Shown here: positions 37,090 through 44,615 of the stretch, in pieces
Layout: every line of letters begins with the position of its first letter
Numbering within the stretch: position 1 is the stretch's first letter
DNA from: [Clostridium] citroniae WAL-17108
Lineage (GTDB): Bacteria > Bacillota > Clostridia > Lachnospirales > Lachnospiraceae
NCBI RefSeq assembly: GCF_000233455.1
Contig: NZ_JH376420.1
Span: forward strand, 284,582 to 348,581
Length of the DNA: 64,000 nt
Reading direction: 5' to 3'
The notes under the pieces: generated by a model
What the model was told of the DNA's origin: nothing
The model's input: only the letters and a program-made list of their open reading frames with translations
The model's database searches: none
Position numbers and translations under genes: made by a program

Positions 37090-37644
37090 TTAAGTCAGCA
37101 GAAGCCTTGTATTCGCAATATAAATGATGTCTCCCGGCATAACTCTGCAGGGACGGTTAAGCACCTTATAACATATACCATCTTCCACTTTCTTTACCTG
37201 TACGCCATTTTGCGAGTTTAAATCTTCAACATACCAAAAATTCTGGCAGAAGTTCAGTGCTGCGTGCTGCGGATTAATAAATGTACTGTATTCACAATCC
37301 TCTAAATCCACATCCACCTCTTCCTCTTCGTTCTTTTTCCCTATGATAACCGCTATTTTTCCTGACAACTCCCAGGATTTAATTGGTTTATTTTGCTCAT
37401 CTAAAAGAACCAGCTGCCGTATGGTCATATCATCCGCTGGCAAACTGTGCTTAGTTCCTGCCCGCTTCCGAATCTGAGCCGTTAAATCTGCTGCTGCTCC
37501 GATCATGATGAACAGCAGGATGCACATAAGAGTCCAGAACCACCTTCTATCCACATTTCCGATATACATGCTAAGCAGCAGGATGCCGCTGCATAATAAG
37601 ATGAGAATATCTGCCGCTATTTTTACCGTTTTACTTGTTTTCAT
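37090..37644 (-). CDS. Membrane protein with C-terminal FHA domain
   Basis: 184 aa. Two closely spaced transmembrane helices (ADILILLCSGILLLSMYIG and WFWTLMCILLFIMIGAAADL) are followed by a cytosolic FHA domain with NPQHAALNF (S/NxxH position), VEDLNSQNGVQVKK and a closing GDIIYIANTRLLLT. The NSxNG loop matches the phosphothreonine-contacting motif. It may anchor a phosphorylated partner or dock the tail to the membrane. It lies 3 nt after the DnaJ gene. Confidence 0.75.
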   Translation of the reverse strand: MKTSKTVKIAADILILLCSGILLLSMYIGNVDRRWFWTLMCILLFIMIGAAADLTAQIRKRAGTKHSLPADDMTIRQLVLLDEQNKPIKSWELSGKIAVIIGKKNEEEEVDVDLEDCEYSTFINPQHAALNFCQNFWYVEDLNSQNGVQVKKVEDGICYKVLNRPCRVMPGDIIYIANTRLLLT

Positions 37645-37647
37645 CTT

Positions 37648-38106
37648 CTAACGCCTGTCCCCTTTATGGTTTTGTCTGCCAAAAAAGGCTGCAAACATTT
37701 CCTCCGGCTTGATTGGTCCATCCGGTTTTCTGGCTTCACCTTTTTTACCCTGATATGTTTCCATCCCTTTTCCCGGCTGAAACCCGAAGAATCGTTCAAA
37801 CTGGCTCATGTCAGGCGCCGGCTGCCCGTTCTTCTCTTCACGCTCATTCGTATTCTCTGAACGTTGTTTTCCCGCTTGATAGCCAGAACAGTTCCGCATC
37901 CGGGCCTTGTCATATTCCTTTCGGCTTTTCTCGTCTCCAAGGCACTCATATGCCTCCTGGATTTCATACATGCGCTGTGTTTTTTCTGCGTCATCCTGTA
38001 CTACATCCGGATGATACTGTTTTGCCAGTTTCCGATATGCAGCTTTTATTTCCTTTTCCGCAGCCTGCTCTGATACCCCGAGTATCCTGTAATAATCTTT
38101 CATCAT
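37648..38106 (-). CDS. DnaJ-domain co-chaperone of the CIS operon
   Basis: 152 aa. The first 65 residues are a J domain ([20 protein letters not shown]) with the essential HPD (LAKQYHPDV). The rest is a charged linker with [14 protein letters not shown] and a short C-terminus; no zinc-finger or full C-terminal domain. The usual partner is an Hsp70, and an Hsp70-like ATPase lies four genes later. Two ATGs (38106, 38103) are possible; AGAGGG is 3 and 6 nt away. Confidence 0.85.
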   Translation of the reverse strand: MMKDYYRILGVSEQAAEKEIKAAYRKLAKQYHPDVVQDDAEKTQRMYEIQEAYECLGDEKSRKEYDKARMRNCSGYQAGKQRSENTNEREEKNGQPAPDMSQFERFFGFQPGKGMETYQGKKGEARKPDGPIKPEEMFAAFFGRQNHKGDRR

Positions 38107-38141
38107 AGCCCTCTGTCTGTCCCGTTTGAACGTTCATCTTA

Positions 38142-38178
38142 TAAGAAAAGGGCTGCCCTCAATAATAGGCAGCCCTTT
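38142..38178 (-). terminator. Internal terminator/attenuator after the tube genes
   Basis: On the minus strand AAGGGCTGCC and GGCAGCCCTT make a perfect 10-bp stem with a 10-nt loop, followed by TTCTTAT. It lies between the second Hcp-like gene (stop 38221) and DnaJ. It probably reduces, rather than blocks, transcription of the downstream genes, which have no promoter I could recognise in this gap. Confidence 0.7.
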
Positions 38179-38220
38179 GATAACGGTCCGCGAAAGCTGC
38201 TTGCACAACTCCTGCAATAT

Positions 38221-38646
38221 TTATGCGCTGTACCCGCCTTCTACAGTAACCTGCGCCATCTTGTCCTTTTTCTGTTTAATAATCAGCGTAAAGGTTCCCA
38301 CACCTTCCGTGTCTCCATAATCTTCTTTGTAGTCAACCACGAAAGCATTTGGATATGTATACTTACGTACCACCTGAGACGCCGCAATGACTTCAATGCT
38401 GACCTTGCGGTAACAGTCAGACTTCTCTGCCGGGACAAGCGCCCAAACACCCAGCTGTCTTGTGCTGTCAAATGGATCTCCATCCACCGCTGTTAAAATT
38501 TTCCCTGTAATCTCTACAGTGCTTCCCATGTCAGTGGAACGGGCGTTGCTGTCATGGGGAATATCTGTTCTGAACTTCACTCCTGTAACAATTGTGGTTC
38601 CCAAATCAATGGTTGACGGTCCTTCTACTTTTAACTTAAATCCCAT
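38221..38646 (-). CDS. Hcp-like inner tube protein 2
   Basis: 141 aa. It is closely similar along its length to the gene just before it (TGVKFRTDIPHDSNARSTDM vs SVKFGADIPHDSNARSTDLG; CYRKVSIEVIAASQ vs CYRRVQIDVVNASQ). The size, beta-rich composition and paired arrangement next to a sheath candidate fit Hcp/gp19 tube proteins, which stack as hexameric rings. The end is GTFTLIIKQKKDKM. No signal peptide. Two tube variants could form mixed tubes or act at different steps. Confidence 0.65.
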   Translation of the reverse strand: MGFKLKVEGPSTIDLGTTIVTGVKFRTDIPHDSNARSTDMGSTVEITGKILTAVDGDPFDSTRQLGVWALVPAEKSDCYRKVSIEVIAASQVVRKYTYPNAFVVDYKEDYGDTEGVGTFTLIIKQKKDKMAQVTVEGGYSA

Positions 38647-38725
38647 AATATACTCCTTCCTTTCTTTTCATCACCGGTTAGCGGATCTATCTGATTCTAT
38701 CGAAATTTGGTATTTCTTTCCCACA

Positions 38726-39154
38726 TTATTCTCCGCTGAAGCCGCCCTCAAATTTCAGATTAGCCATCTTATCTTTCTTCTGTTTGAGCAAAAGTGTAAA
38801 GACGCCAGCGCCAGTATCATCCGTAAAATCTTCTTCGTAGTCAATTACGAACGCATTCGGAATCGAAATCTGTCTTACGATCTGAGACGCATTGACAACG
38901 TCAATCTGTACTCTCCGGTAACAGTCTGAGTTCTCTGCCGGAACAAGAGACCATCTCGCAATCTTACTGGTATCATCCGCAGTTTCACCGTCTACTGCCG
39001 CCAATATTTTTCCTTTAATCAGCACAGTAGAGCCTAAATCTGTGGATCTCGCATTAGAATCGTGCGGAATATCCGCACCAAACTTCACAGATATGATACT
39101 GGTTTCCAACAGATTGATTGACTCATTTCCTTCGATTTTTAAACGTAATCCCAT
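38726..39154 (-). CDS. Hcp-like inner tube protein 1
   Basis: 142 aa, GGAGG ribosome binding site. Paralogue of the tube protein at 38221-38646 (about half the residues identical by eye). It shares the PHDSNARSTDLGSTV, PNAFVIDYEEDF and FTLLLKQKKDKM segments. A beta-barrel with a loop-helix, as in Hcp, would fit. The genes are separated by a 79-bp gap with no hairpin. Confidence 0.65.
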   Translation of the reverse strand: MGLRLKIEGNESINLLETSIISVKFGADIPHDSNARSTDLGSTVLIKGKILAAVDGETADDTSKIARWSLVPAENSDCYRRVQIDVVNASQIVRQISIPNAFVIDYEEDFTDDTGAGVFTLLLKQKKDKMANLKFEGGFSGE

Positions 39155-39167
39155 TCTTTTTACCTCC

Positions 39168-39281
39168 CTATTGTTCTTTTTTGTCCTTATGTTCCTTTAT
39201 CTTCTTTACTCTTGTAAATATGACATATCCGGCTACCACGAATAGCGCGACTGTTGTTATTGTTTCCACCAATTCATACAT
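39168..39281 (-). CDS. 37-aa single-span membrane protein between sheath and tube genes
   Basis: Reads MYELVETITTVALFVVAGYV then IFTRVKKIKEHKDKKEQ: a single transmembrane helix and a basic tail. It starts 5 nt after the sheath candidate stop and ends 13 nt before the Hcp1 ATG. It is too short for standard gene finders, but its position in the most highly expressed part of the operon argues it is real. It could be a membrane anchor, holin-like or a docking peptide; nothing distinguishes these. Confidence 0.55.
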   Translation of the reverse strand: MYELVETITTVALFVVAGYVIFTRVKKIKEHKDKKEQ

Positions 39282-39286
39282 CGTCT

Positions 39287-41461
39287 TTACTTCTCGCCCG
39301 CTTTCCTGGTAAGCTGTACTTTCAAGTTCTTCGTCACATTTGCAAAGGTCACCTGAACGTTGCAGATTCCATTCTTTTCATCAATTGCAAAGTCCAGCTC
39401 ATCTCCGTCCTGCAGAATCGAATTTACATGCTGACGATCCGCGTCCCACCGGCTCTTCTGGCTATTTGGATTGCTGCTGAAGAATTTAAGGATTTTATCC
39501 TGTTTGAAATCACCGCTGTAGAAACGAAGCATCCGTTCGATATAAGTCACAACCAACGTCTTATAAATCGGTTCAAACTCATTGCCATTACTCAGCAGGT
39601 TTCTTGCCTTATAGACGGTAATATTCTTAATCTCCCGACCTTTATACTGCGCATTGTCTGAAGAAAAAACAAACCCGAAGCCCGTATGGTTAATGGAATT
39701 CTTAATAGCATTGGTAAATCCTGAGATTTCTTTTGTCATGCTGGTTGCTGCCAGGAGGGCATTGTCATCTGCCTCCACATCAAACCGTACTCCCGGATAT
39801 TCCTTGCTGGTGTTGTTAAACCGCTCTTTTAGATACTCTGGGCACTGCCATGCCGCTACAATACCGGCCGCCTCGTAGGCCGCGTTAACATAGATGCCTT
39901 CCAGCCACATCTTCATGATATCTTCTTTTTCCTCAGACAAGGCAACATTTCCGTCCTCATCCATGACCATGCGTTTATCCAGAATCAAACCGGATTTGTC
40001 TTTCGGAATGATGGTTGCGTTTGGAATACAGGGCACGACAAACTCGCTGTATTCCTGCTTCATCAGCGGCGCACACTTGTCCTTAAAGATACCGATTCCT
40101 TCTGTTGCAATATAATTGAACGTAGTCTCTTCACCGGTACGGAAACTGAAAAAGGTTGTGATTTTATAAGGAGCCAAGGCGTTCATCAAAGTTGCAAGGC
40201 TTTCCATGGAATTGGTCCCCTGCTTTTCCACCTTCTGGTTTCCTGCAAACCGTAATCTCTGGAGCTTTCCGCCGCCGCTCTGATTCAGTTCCACATCCGG
40301 AACAATGCCAAACCAAAGGGTATTCTCAAACTCGTTTTTATCATTGGTCGTATTTAAGTAAGTCAGAAGCCTGGGCAGGTTACTGGATTTTACAAGCATA
40401 TCCAATGATGTATTGGAAATCAGAAGCCTGGGCTGCATTCCTTTTTCCTTAACCTGATACTGGTCAAAGAATGTTTTTACCCCAAGGATTTTTTCAATTA
40501 ACGGTTTTACCGCTTTCACAAAATCATCCTTGCTCTTTTTATAGAACTCCAGATATCCATTGTAGTTGTTTACCTCCACCTCTTTGTCCACAGTACTTTC
40601 CATCGTGGAACCCAGAGGGCAGAATGTACGTACCACTAAATCTCTGACATAATCTGACGGGTCTTCATTCAGTTCGTCATAATCTTCTTTGAATGTCTCA
40701 ATCAAGCTGGTATTGATATGGTCATCTACTACAGCCAGCTGGGTGCTTGTTTCCTGTTTCATTTCCAGGATTTTTAGTTCCCCATCCTCACCCATGCTGA
40801 GAAGCCCGGCCTTAAAATCTGCACCGCCTTGTTTCGTCTCCCCATCCCCCAGTAAAAGCCGGGTTTTGATATCTTCGATAGCCAGGGGAAGCATTGCAAG
40901 TACATTGTTGTAATTCTGACTGGCCTGTTCAAACTGATAATTCAGCTTATCCCCTAAATCCAGACGTTTAGGATCCCCCTCATCCAGCTCCATATATTTA
41001 CCATATGTATACTGGATTTCTCTTCTGACCTGGCGGATATCTTCCATGATTTTTTTCGGAGAAATCATATCCAGAACATTGCTGAACTTAAAGTCAACGT
41101 TAGCCACGCCCTGCGCGCCTTTTGCATCCAATAAGGTAATCAGCATATTCAGCAGGTCATTTGATTCATTCAGCGGAATTTCCGTAATACAGTTATCCGG
41201 AATATTTTCCGGTTTCACCAGACTGTACTGAATGCTTGAAGAGGATGCGTCACACCAGGAATACACAACCGGTGAGAATTTCTCCAGGAATTCCTCAAAA
41301 CTGGACACCACCAGTTCCTCATTAATCTCTTTAATCTTATCGTCATCCAGGCTGTTCTTTCCCCGTACATCTCCAATCAGAGTAAGAACATTCAGCCGTT
41401 CCGGATTAATTTCGGCAAACAGTATCGTCCTGTTTGTCTGTGTAATTGTTTCCATAGACAT
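39287..41461 (-). CDS. Probable contractile sheath protein (TssBC-like)
   Basis: 724 aa from the ATG at 41461 (AAGGAAGT just upstream; a second ATG 6 nt later is equally possible). Cytosolic, with a 200-residue N-terminal part rich in helices (VRREIQYTYGKYMELDEG), a large central alpha/beta domain and a C-terminal YIERMLRFYSGDFKQDKILK followed by a short strand-rich tail. Size is close to TssB (about 160) plus TssC (about 490). It is the first big gene after the VWA gene and directly precedes the tube genes, as in T6SS and phage tails. No ATPase or catalytic motif. The sheath assignment is by context and length, not by a signature. Confidence 0.5.
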   Translation of the reverse strand: MSMETITQTNRTILFAEINPERLNVLTLIGDVRGKNSLDDDKIKEINEELVVSSFEEFLEKFSPVVYSWCDASSSSIQYSLVKPENIPDNCITEIPLNESNDLLNMLITLLDAKGAQGVANVDFKFSNVLDMISPKKIMEDIRQVRREIQYTYGKYMELDEGDPKRLDLGDKLNYQFEQASQNYNNVLAMLPLAIEDIKTRLLLGDGETKQGGADFKAGLLSMGEDGELKILEMKQETSTQLAVVDDHINTSLIETFKEDYDELNEDPSDYVRDLVVRTFCPLGSTMESTVDKEVEVNNYNGYLEFYKKSKDDFVKAVKPLIEKILGVKTFFDQYQVKEKGMQPRLLISNTSLDMLVKSSNLPRLLTYLNTTNDKNEFENTLWFGIVPDVELNQSGGGKLQRLRFAGNQKVEKQGTNSMESLATLMNALAPYKITTFFSFRTGEETTFNYIATEGIGIFKDKCAPLMKQEYSEFVVPCIPNATIIPKDKSGLILDKRMVMDEDGNVALSEEKEDIMKMWLEGIYVNAAYEAAGIVAAWQCPEYLKERFNNTSKEYPGVRFDVEADDNALLAATSMTKEISGFTNAIKNSINHTGFGFVFSSDNAQYKGREIKNITVYKARNLLSNGNEFEPIYKTLVVTYIERMLRFYSGDFKQDKILKFFSSNPNSQKSRWDADRQHVNSILQDGDELDFAIDEKNGICNVQVTFANVTKNLKVQLTRKAGEK

Positions 41462-41548
41462 ACTTCCTTTTCCTGTTATTTTATGCTCACAGAGCGCCAT
41501 CCCAATTCATATCCATCCAGTAGACGCCCTTCACATACCATGATATTT

Positions 41549-43576
41549 CTATTGAATGACTGCAATATAGTGGAGTTCCAGTTCATACGCCCCGTCTGAT
41601 GATGTAATATAGAGAACATCACCAAACTGTATACTGTACTGAAGCTGCCTGCATACAATGGTTCCACCCAACATTACAGTGGAGCATGTTGAATGGTAGA
41701 GGATCATCCTTCGTTCTTCATCTGCAATCAAAAAAATATTTTCCAGACCCAGATGTTCTGACAACTCCGGATATTCTTTCATAAGACTTCCCAGACAGAC
41801 TCTGGAGTCTCTAATCTTATACATAGGAAACGTTAATGGTACAATTTCCTCTGTATCCTCTGGTTGCACAGTTACATATGCATCCAGCTTCCCCGCGAAG
41901 TGGTTTCCTTCTTTTCGTTCTGCTATTTGTTGAAGTTCCGGCTTTGGTTTATAAAATATCTTCCAAAGTGCTGCTATAACCACTGCGCAAAACAGAAGAA
42001 TTGCCCACCAATATGTACGCCATAACGGTGGAACCGTGACATTCCATGAATATAACATCTCTTCTTCGCCATCAGAAACCTGCAACTGCAATATCTGTGT
42101 TCCTGATTTCTGCGCTTTAACAGAAAGCACACCATCTGCTATCTCTGCCGTAACACAAAGACTGTCTGACTCTGGCAAAGTATAAGTGAGCGTATCTCCA
42201 TTTGGATCTTTAAAGTATTCGTCCAACACGTACTGCTTTTCTTTGCCAAAAATCGCAAACGATTCCTGCTCTGGCAACCCACCTGCTGGTCCTTCATTGT
42301 GAACCTCTACTGTAACGGGACCAAATGTACAACTTCCCATGCTGTCATCCAAACGTCCATTGATATAATAATTACCAGATTCAGTAAGTACCGTTTCTCC
42401 GATAATCACGCCATCACGAACATTCACATCAAGCATCTGCTTTTTGGCATCCTGCGAATCACTGTGTTCAAAACTCAATTCACAGTCAAAATTGTCATAA
42501 AATTTATCATCTGAAACTATTGTGTTATTTTTATCTTTAAAGTAAACCTCGTATGATAGTGGAGAGTTCTTCTCCACAGTTGGAGCGACGCTCAATACAG
42601 GAGTCAAATTACGATAACTGATCAAATACATCTTTAATTCCTGGTCTTTTAACGTTTCTGTCTGAATCGTCAGTTCATTGATACCGCTATCCACATCCGT
42701 TATTTTCGCCACTGCATAATTGTTCAGGTTCACTGGCTCAATCTGCTGATTGCCATACAGTACTGCAGTGTTTCCTATCGCCTGCGGGGAAATCAGCAAT
42801 ACATCAAGTTCATCAAGATACGCGCCATCCAGTCTGACCCGTATATTCTGCATACCCTGTGAATATATTCCTGTTGTTATTTCCTGAATACTATAGTTCA
42901 TGTTAGTGGTGAAAATTCCATACAAAATTTCAATGAGATTCTCAGGTGCTTTCACCTCATAATTCTGCGCGCCGGTTTGTTTTGATAATTCTGACAGCAC
43001 CTGCGTGTTTCCATCATAGGCTCCAAAAGCAATTGTATGGATTGGTATATTATGCTCCATGCATTGGCTCAGCACATACTCTACATCTATCTCTGAATTC
43101 TGCAAAGACCGTCCGGTCCCTGACCCCTTTAAATCAGATTCACCATCGGAAATCAGAACAATTGCTTTCTTTCGTTCTGTCTCCTGCCCTATAAGCTCCT
43201 CTGCGTAACGCAGACCCAGTCCTATATCGGTATTACCGGAATATCCTACCCTGTCAATCAACTGTTTCAGTCTTTCACGTTGTTCGACCGTTTGCACCTC
43301 CACCGGTGAGACAGATGAGAGAATACGATCATTATAGGATACAAATCCTATCCGTATGTCGGCACTATGTACGGTATCAATAAATGCCTTTACCATAGCC
43401 TGAGCGATATGTTCTGGGTCATTCGATTTCATAGAGCCACTGTAATCCATGACAAAAATTACATCCAGTCCATTTTTTTGGCTGGCATATTCCTCCGCGT
43501 GAGCTTTTATGGAAATTGGCGTTATAAGTAAGATACTGCATATGGCCACCATAAGAGATTTAATTATTTTTTGCAT
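41549..43576 (-). CDS. VWA-domain membrane protein, first gene of the CIS cluster
   Basis: 675 aa. Signal peptide, then an extracellular von Willebrand factor A domain (DVIFVMDYSGSMKSND, with MIDAS DxSxS) and a beta-rich region. A single transmembrane helix (WAILLFCAVVIAALWKIFY) near residue 550 leads to a cytosolic tail. The tail (DSRVCLGSLMKEYPELSEHL, LENIFLIADEERRMILYHST, FGDVLYITSS) has an FHA-like pattern. VWA domains mediate metal-dependent adhesion or assembly. The topology, VWA outside and FHA-like inside, suits a membrane platform or a trigger. Its start overlaps the agrB stop by 17 nt, coupling quorum sensing to the injection system. Confidence 0.75.
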   Translation of the reverse strand: MQKIIKSLMVAICSILLITPISIKAHAEEYASQKNGLDVIFVMDYSGSMKSNDPEHIAQAMVKAFIDTVHSADIRIGFVSYNDRILSSVSPVEVQTVEQRERLKQLIDRVGYSGNTDIGLGLRYAEELIGQETERKKAIVLISDGESDLKGSGTGRSLQNSEIDVEYVLSQCMEHNIPIHTIAFGAYDGNTQVLSELSKQTGAQNYEVKAPENLIEILYGIFTTNMNYSIQEITTGIYSQGMQNIRVRLDGAYLDELDVLLISPQAIGNTAVLYGNQQIEPVNLNNYAVAKITDVDSGINELTIQTETLKDQELKMYLISYRNLTPVLSVAPTVEKNSPLSYEVYFKDKNNTIVSDDKFYDNFDCELSFEHSDSQDAKKQMLDVNVRDGVIIGETVLTESGNYYINGRLDDSMGSCTFGPVTVEVHNEGPAGGLPEQESFAIFGKEKQYVLDEYFKDPNGDTLTYTLPESDSLCVTAEIADGVLSVKAQKSGTQILQLQVSDGEEEMLYSWNVTVPPLWRTYWWAILLFCAVVIAALWKIFYKPKPELQQIAERKEGNHFAGKLDAYVTVQPEDTEEIVPLTFPMYKIRDSRVCLGSLMKEYPELSEHLGLENIFLIADEERRMILYHSTCSTVMLGGTIVCRQLQYSIQFGDVLYITSSDGAYELELHYIAVIQ

Positions 43577-44132
43577 TTTTCACCTTACCCAGTATCATAA
43601 GCACATAGACGACACTTATTGTTATTGCAATTAAAAATGTATACTTCCGGCTTTGCATAAATGCGCAAAGCAGATAGAATACTGCAATTGCAAAAAAAGA
43701 CTGCCGCAGTTTTTTTCTGAAGTATGCATCTTCCGCTTCATCAACCTCCCGATTTCTGTCACTCTCTGGATCCGTAAGCATAAAGGCACTGACTCCCCCA
43801 ATAAACAAAAGATGGGAGAACCACAGTGGAACGTAACTATATTTCACAAGTGCCATTGTACCTGCTATCACAAATGCAGAAAAAATAAAGCAATGGCTGA
43901 ACTTGTCCAAATGTATTCCGCCGGCATAAGAGCGTAAAACCCAGAATATCAAAAGGAATGCGGCAGTTTCCCACCGCATATTGAATCCAACGGCTATGAT
44001 AGCACTTGCAAGGATGCCTGCCGCCATTTCAAGAGCGAACTCTATCACATACTTAAAGGCCTCGTATGACACGGTGGGGAAGCTACCTTCTTCATATAAC
44101 CGCTCTGCCAACATAGCTGCCATCTTCTCCAT
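43560..44132 (-). CDS. agrB: AgrB-like peptide-processing protease
   Basis: 190 aa, about six hydrophobic segments. The diagnostic AgrB motif RSYAGGIHLDKFSHC contains the catalytic His and Cys. AgrB cleaves the AgrD precursor and forms a thiolactone ring. It starts 3 nt after the agrD stop, and the VWA gene starts inside its end. Short C-terminal tail (KVKNAKNN). Confidence 0.92.
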   Translation of the reverse strand: MEKMAAMLAERLYEEGSFPTVSYEAFKYVIEFALEMAAGILASAIIAVGFNMRWETAAFLLIFWVLRSYAGGIHLDKFSHCFIFSAFVIAGTMALVKYSYVPLWFSHLLFIGGVSAFMLTDPESDRNREVDEAEDAYFRKKLRQSFFAIAVFYLLCAFMQSRKYTFLIAITISVVYVLMILGKVKNAKNN

Positions 44133-44135
44133 ATG

Positions 44136-44285
44136 TTACATCCTCTTGAAATTCCTTACATCTTCCGGCATCTTAGGCTGATGTCCAATCCAAGCACAGC
44201 GGGTATTCGCGGCGTAAACCATAATTGCCATGACAAAAAGGTTCATTACTGATGGATTCATTTTGATCTTTTTTAACAGCTTCAT
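44136..44285 (-). CDS. agrD: AgrD-like autoinducing-peptide precursor
   Basis: 49 aa. The ATG at 44285 is chosen for AAGGAGG 8 nt upstream; the frame also extends further upstream but without a ribosome binding site. Amphipathic leader MKLLKKIKMNPSVMNLFVMA, then NTRCAWIGHQPKMPEDV and a charged tail. By analogy to clostridial AgrD proteins, Cys30 would form a thiolactone within a ring such as CAWIG; the exact N-terminal cut is not readable. PKMPED is the conserved acidic C-terminal recognition motif for AgrB. Confidence 0.9.
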   Translation of the reverse strand: MKLLKKIKMNPSVMNLFVMAIMVYAANTRCAWIGHQPKMPEDVRNFKRM

Positions 44286-44311
44286 TGTTGAAACCTCCTT
44301 ATTTTTTTTAC

Positions 44312-44373
44312 AATATACCACAAAAATTGACAATTATTGCTAACATGTAATTAATGATGGTATATATGTAATT
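44312..44373 (-). promoter_or_regulatory. agrD-agrB-CIS promoter with LytTR-type direct repeats
   Basis: On the minus strand AATTACAT occurs at 44373-44366 and 44352-44345, a 21-bp period with 13 bp between. A -10 like TATATT lies at 44317-44312, and no good -35 is present, which suits an activator-dependent promoter. The spacing of two 9-bp repeats and a 12-bp spacer is what LytTR/AgrA regulators use. The proximal repeat ends 27 bp upstream of the -10. This promoter likely drives agrD, agrB and the whole CIS gene run. Confidence 0.6.
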
Positions 44374-44428
44374 TCTGCACAGGCCCTTATGAGACTTAAA
44401 TGAGACGATTTTAAATGCCTGCGTGCAC

Positions 44429-44477
44429 AAAAAAAAATCTTAAAAATTCGCAGTAGAATCTCTGCAAATTTTTAAGA
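44429..44477 (-). terminator. Terminator after the AgrC-like gene
   Basis: TCTTAAAAATTTGCAG and CTGCGAATTTTTAAGA (minus strand) form a 16-bp stem with one mismatch, followed by nine T. It separates the Xre-AgrA-AgrC operon from the agrD promoter, so the two transcripts are independent. Confidence 0.85.
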
Positions 44478-44615
44478 TTTTTTATTACTTGTATCACCAT
44501 TTTAATCGTCATAGGGTCACAAAGTATTTCATAAGACCCCCGAACATGGGTTTTTAAGTATTCATAGACAACTCCGGATAAAAAGGATTTTATTATCACT
44601 GGATATTTACTATTT

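Noticed and set aside
41476..41538. 21-codon frame between the VWA and sheath genes (MVCEGRLLDGYELGWRSVSI...)
   Set aside because: No ribosome binding site and no recognisable features; could be leader sequence of the sheath gene.
15420..43576. Prophage interpretation of the tail-like genes
   Set aside because: No terminase, portal, capsid, tape measure, lysin/holin or integrase genes; PAAR-like, Rhs, FHA and PP2C-like genes instead indicate an injection system.
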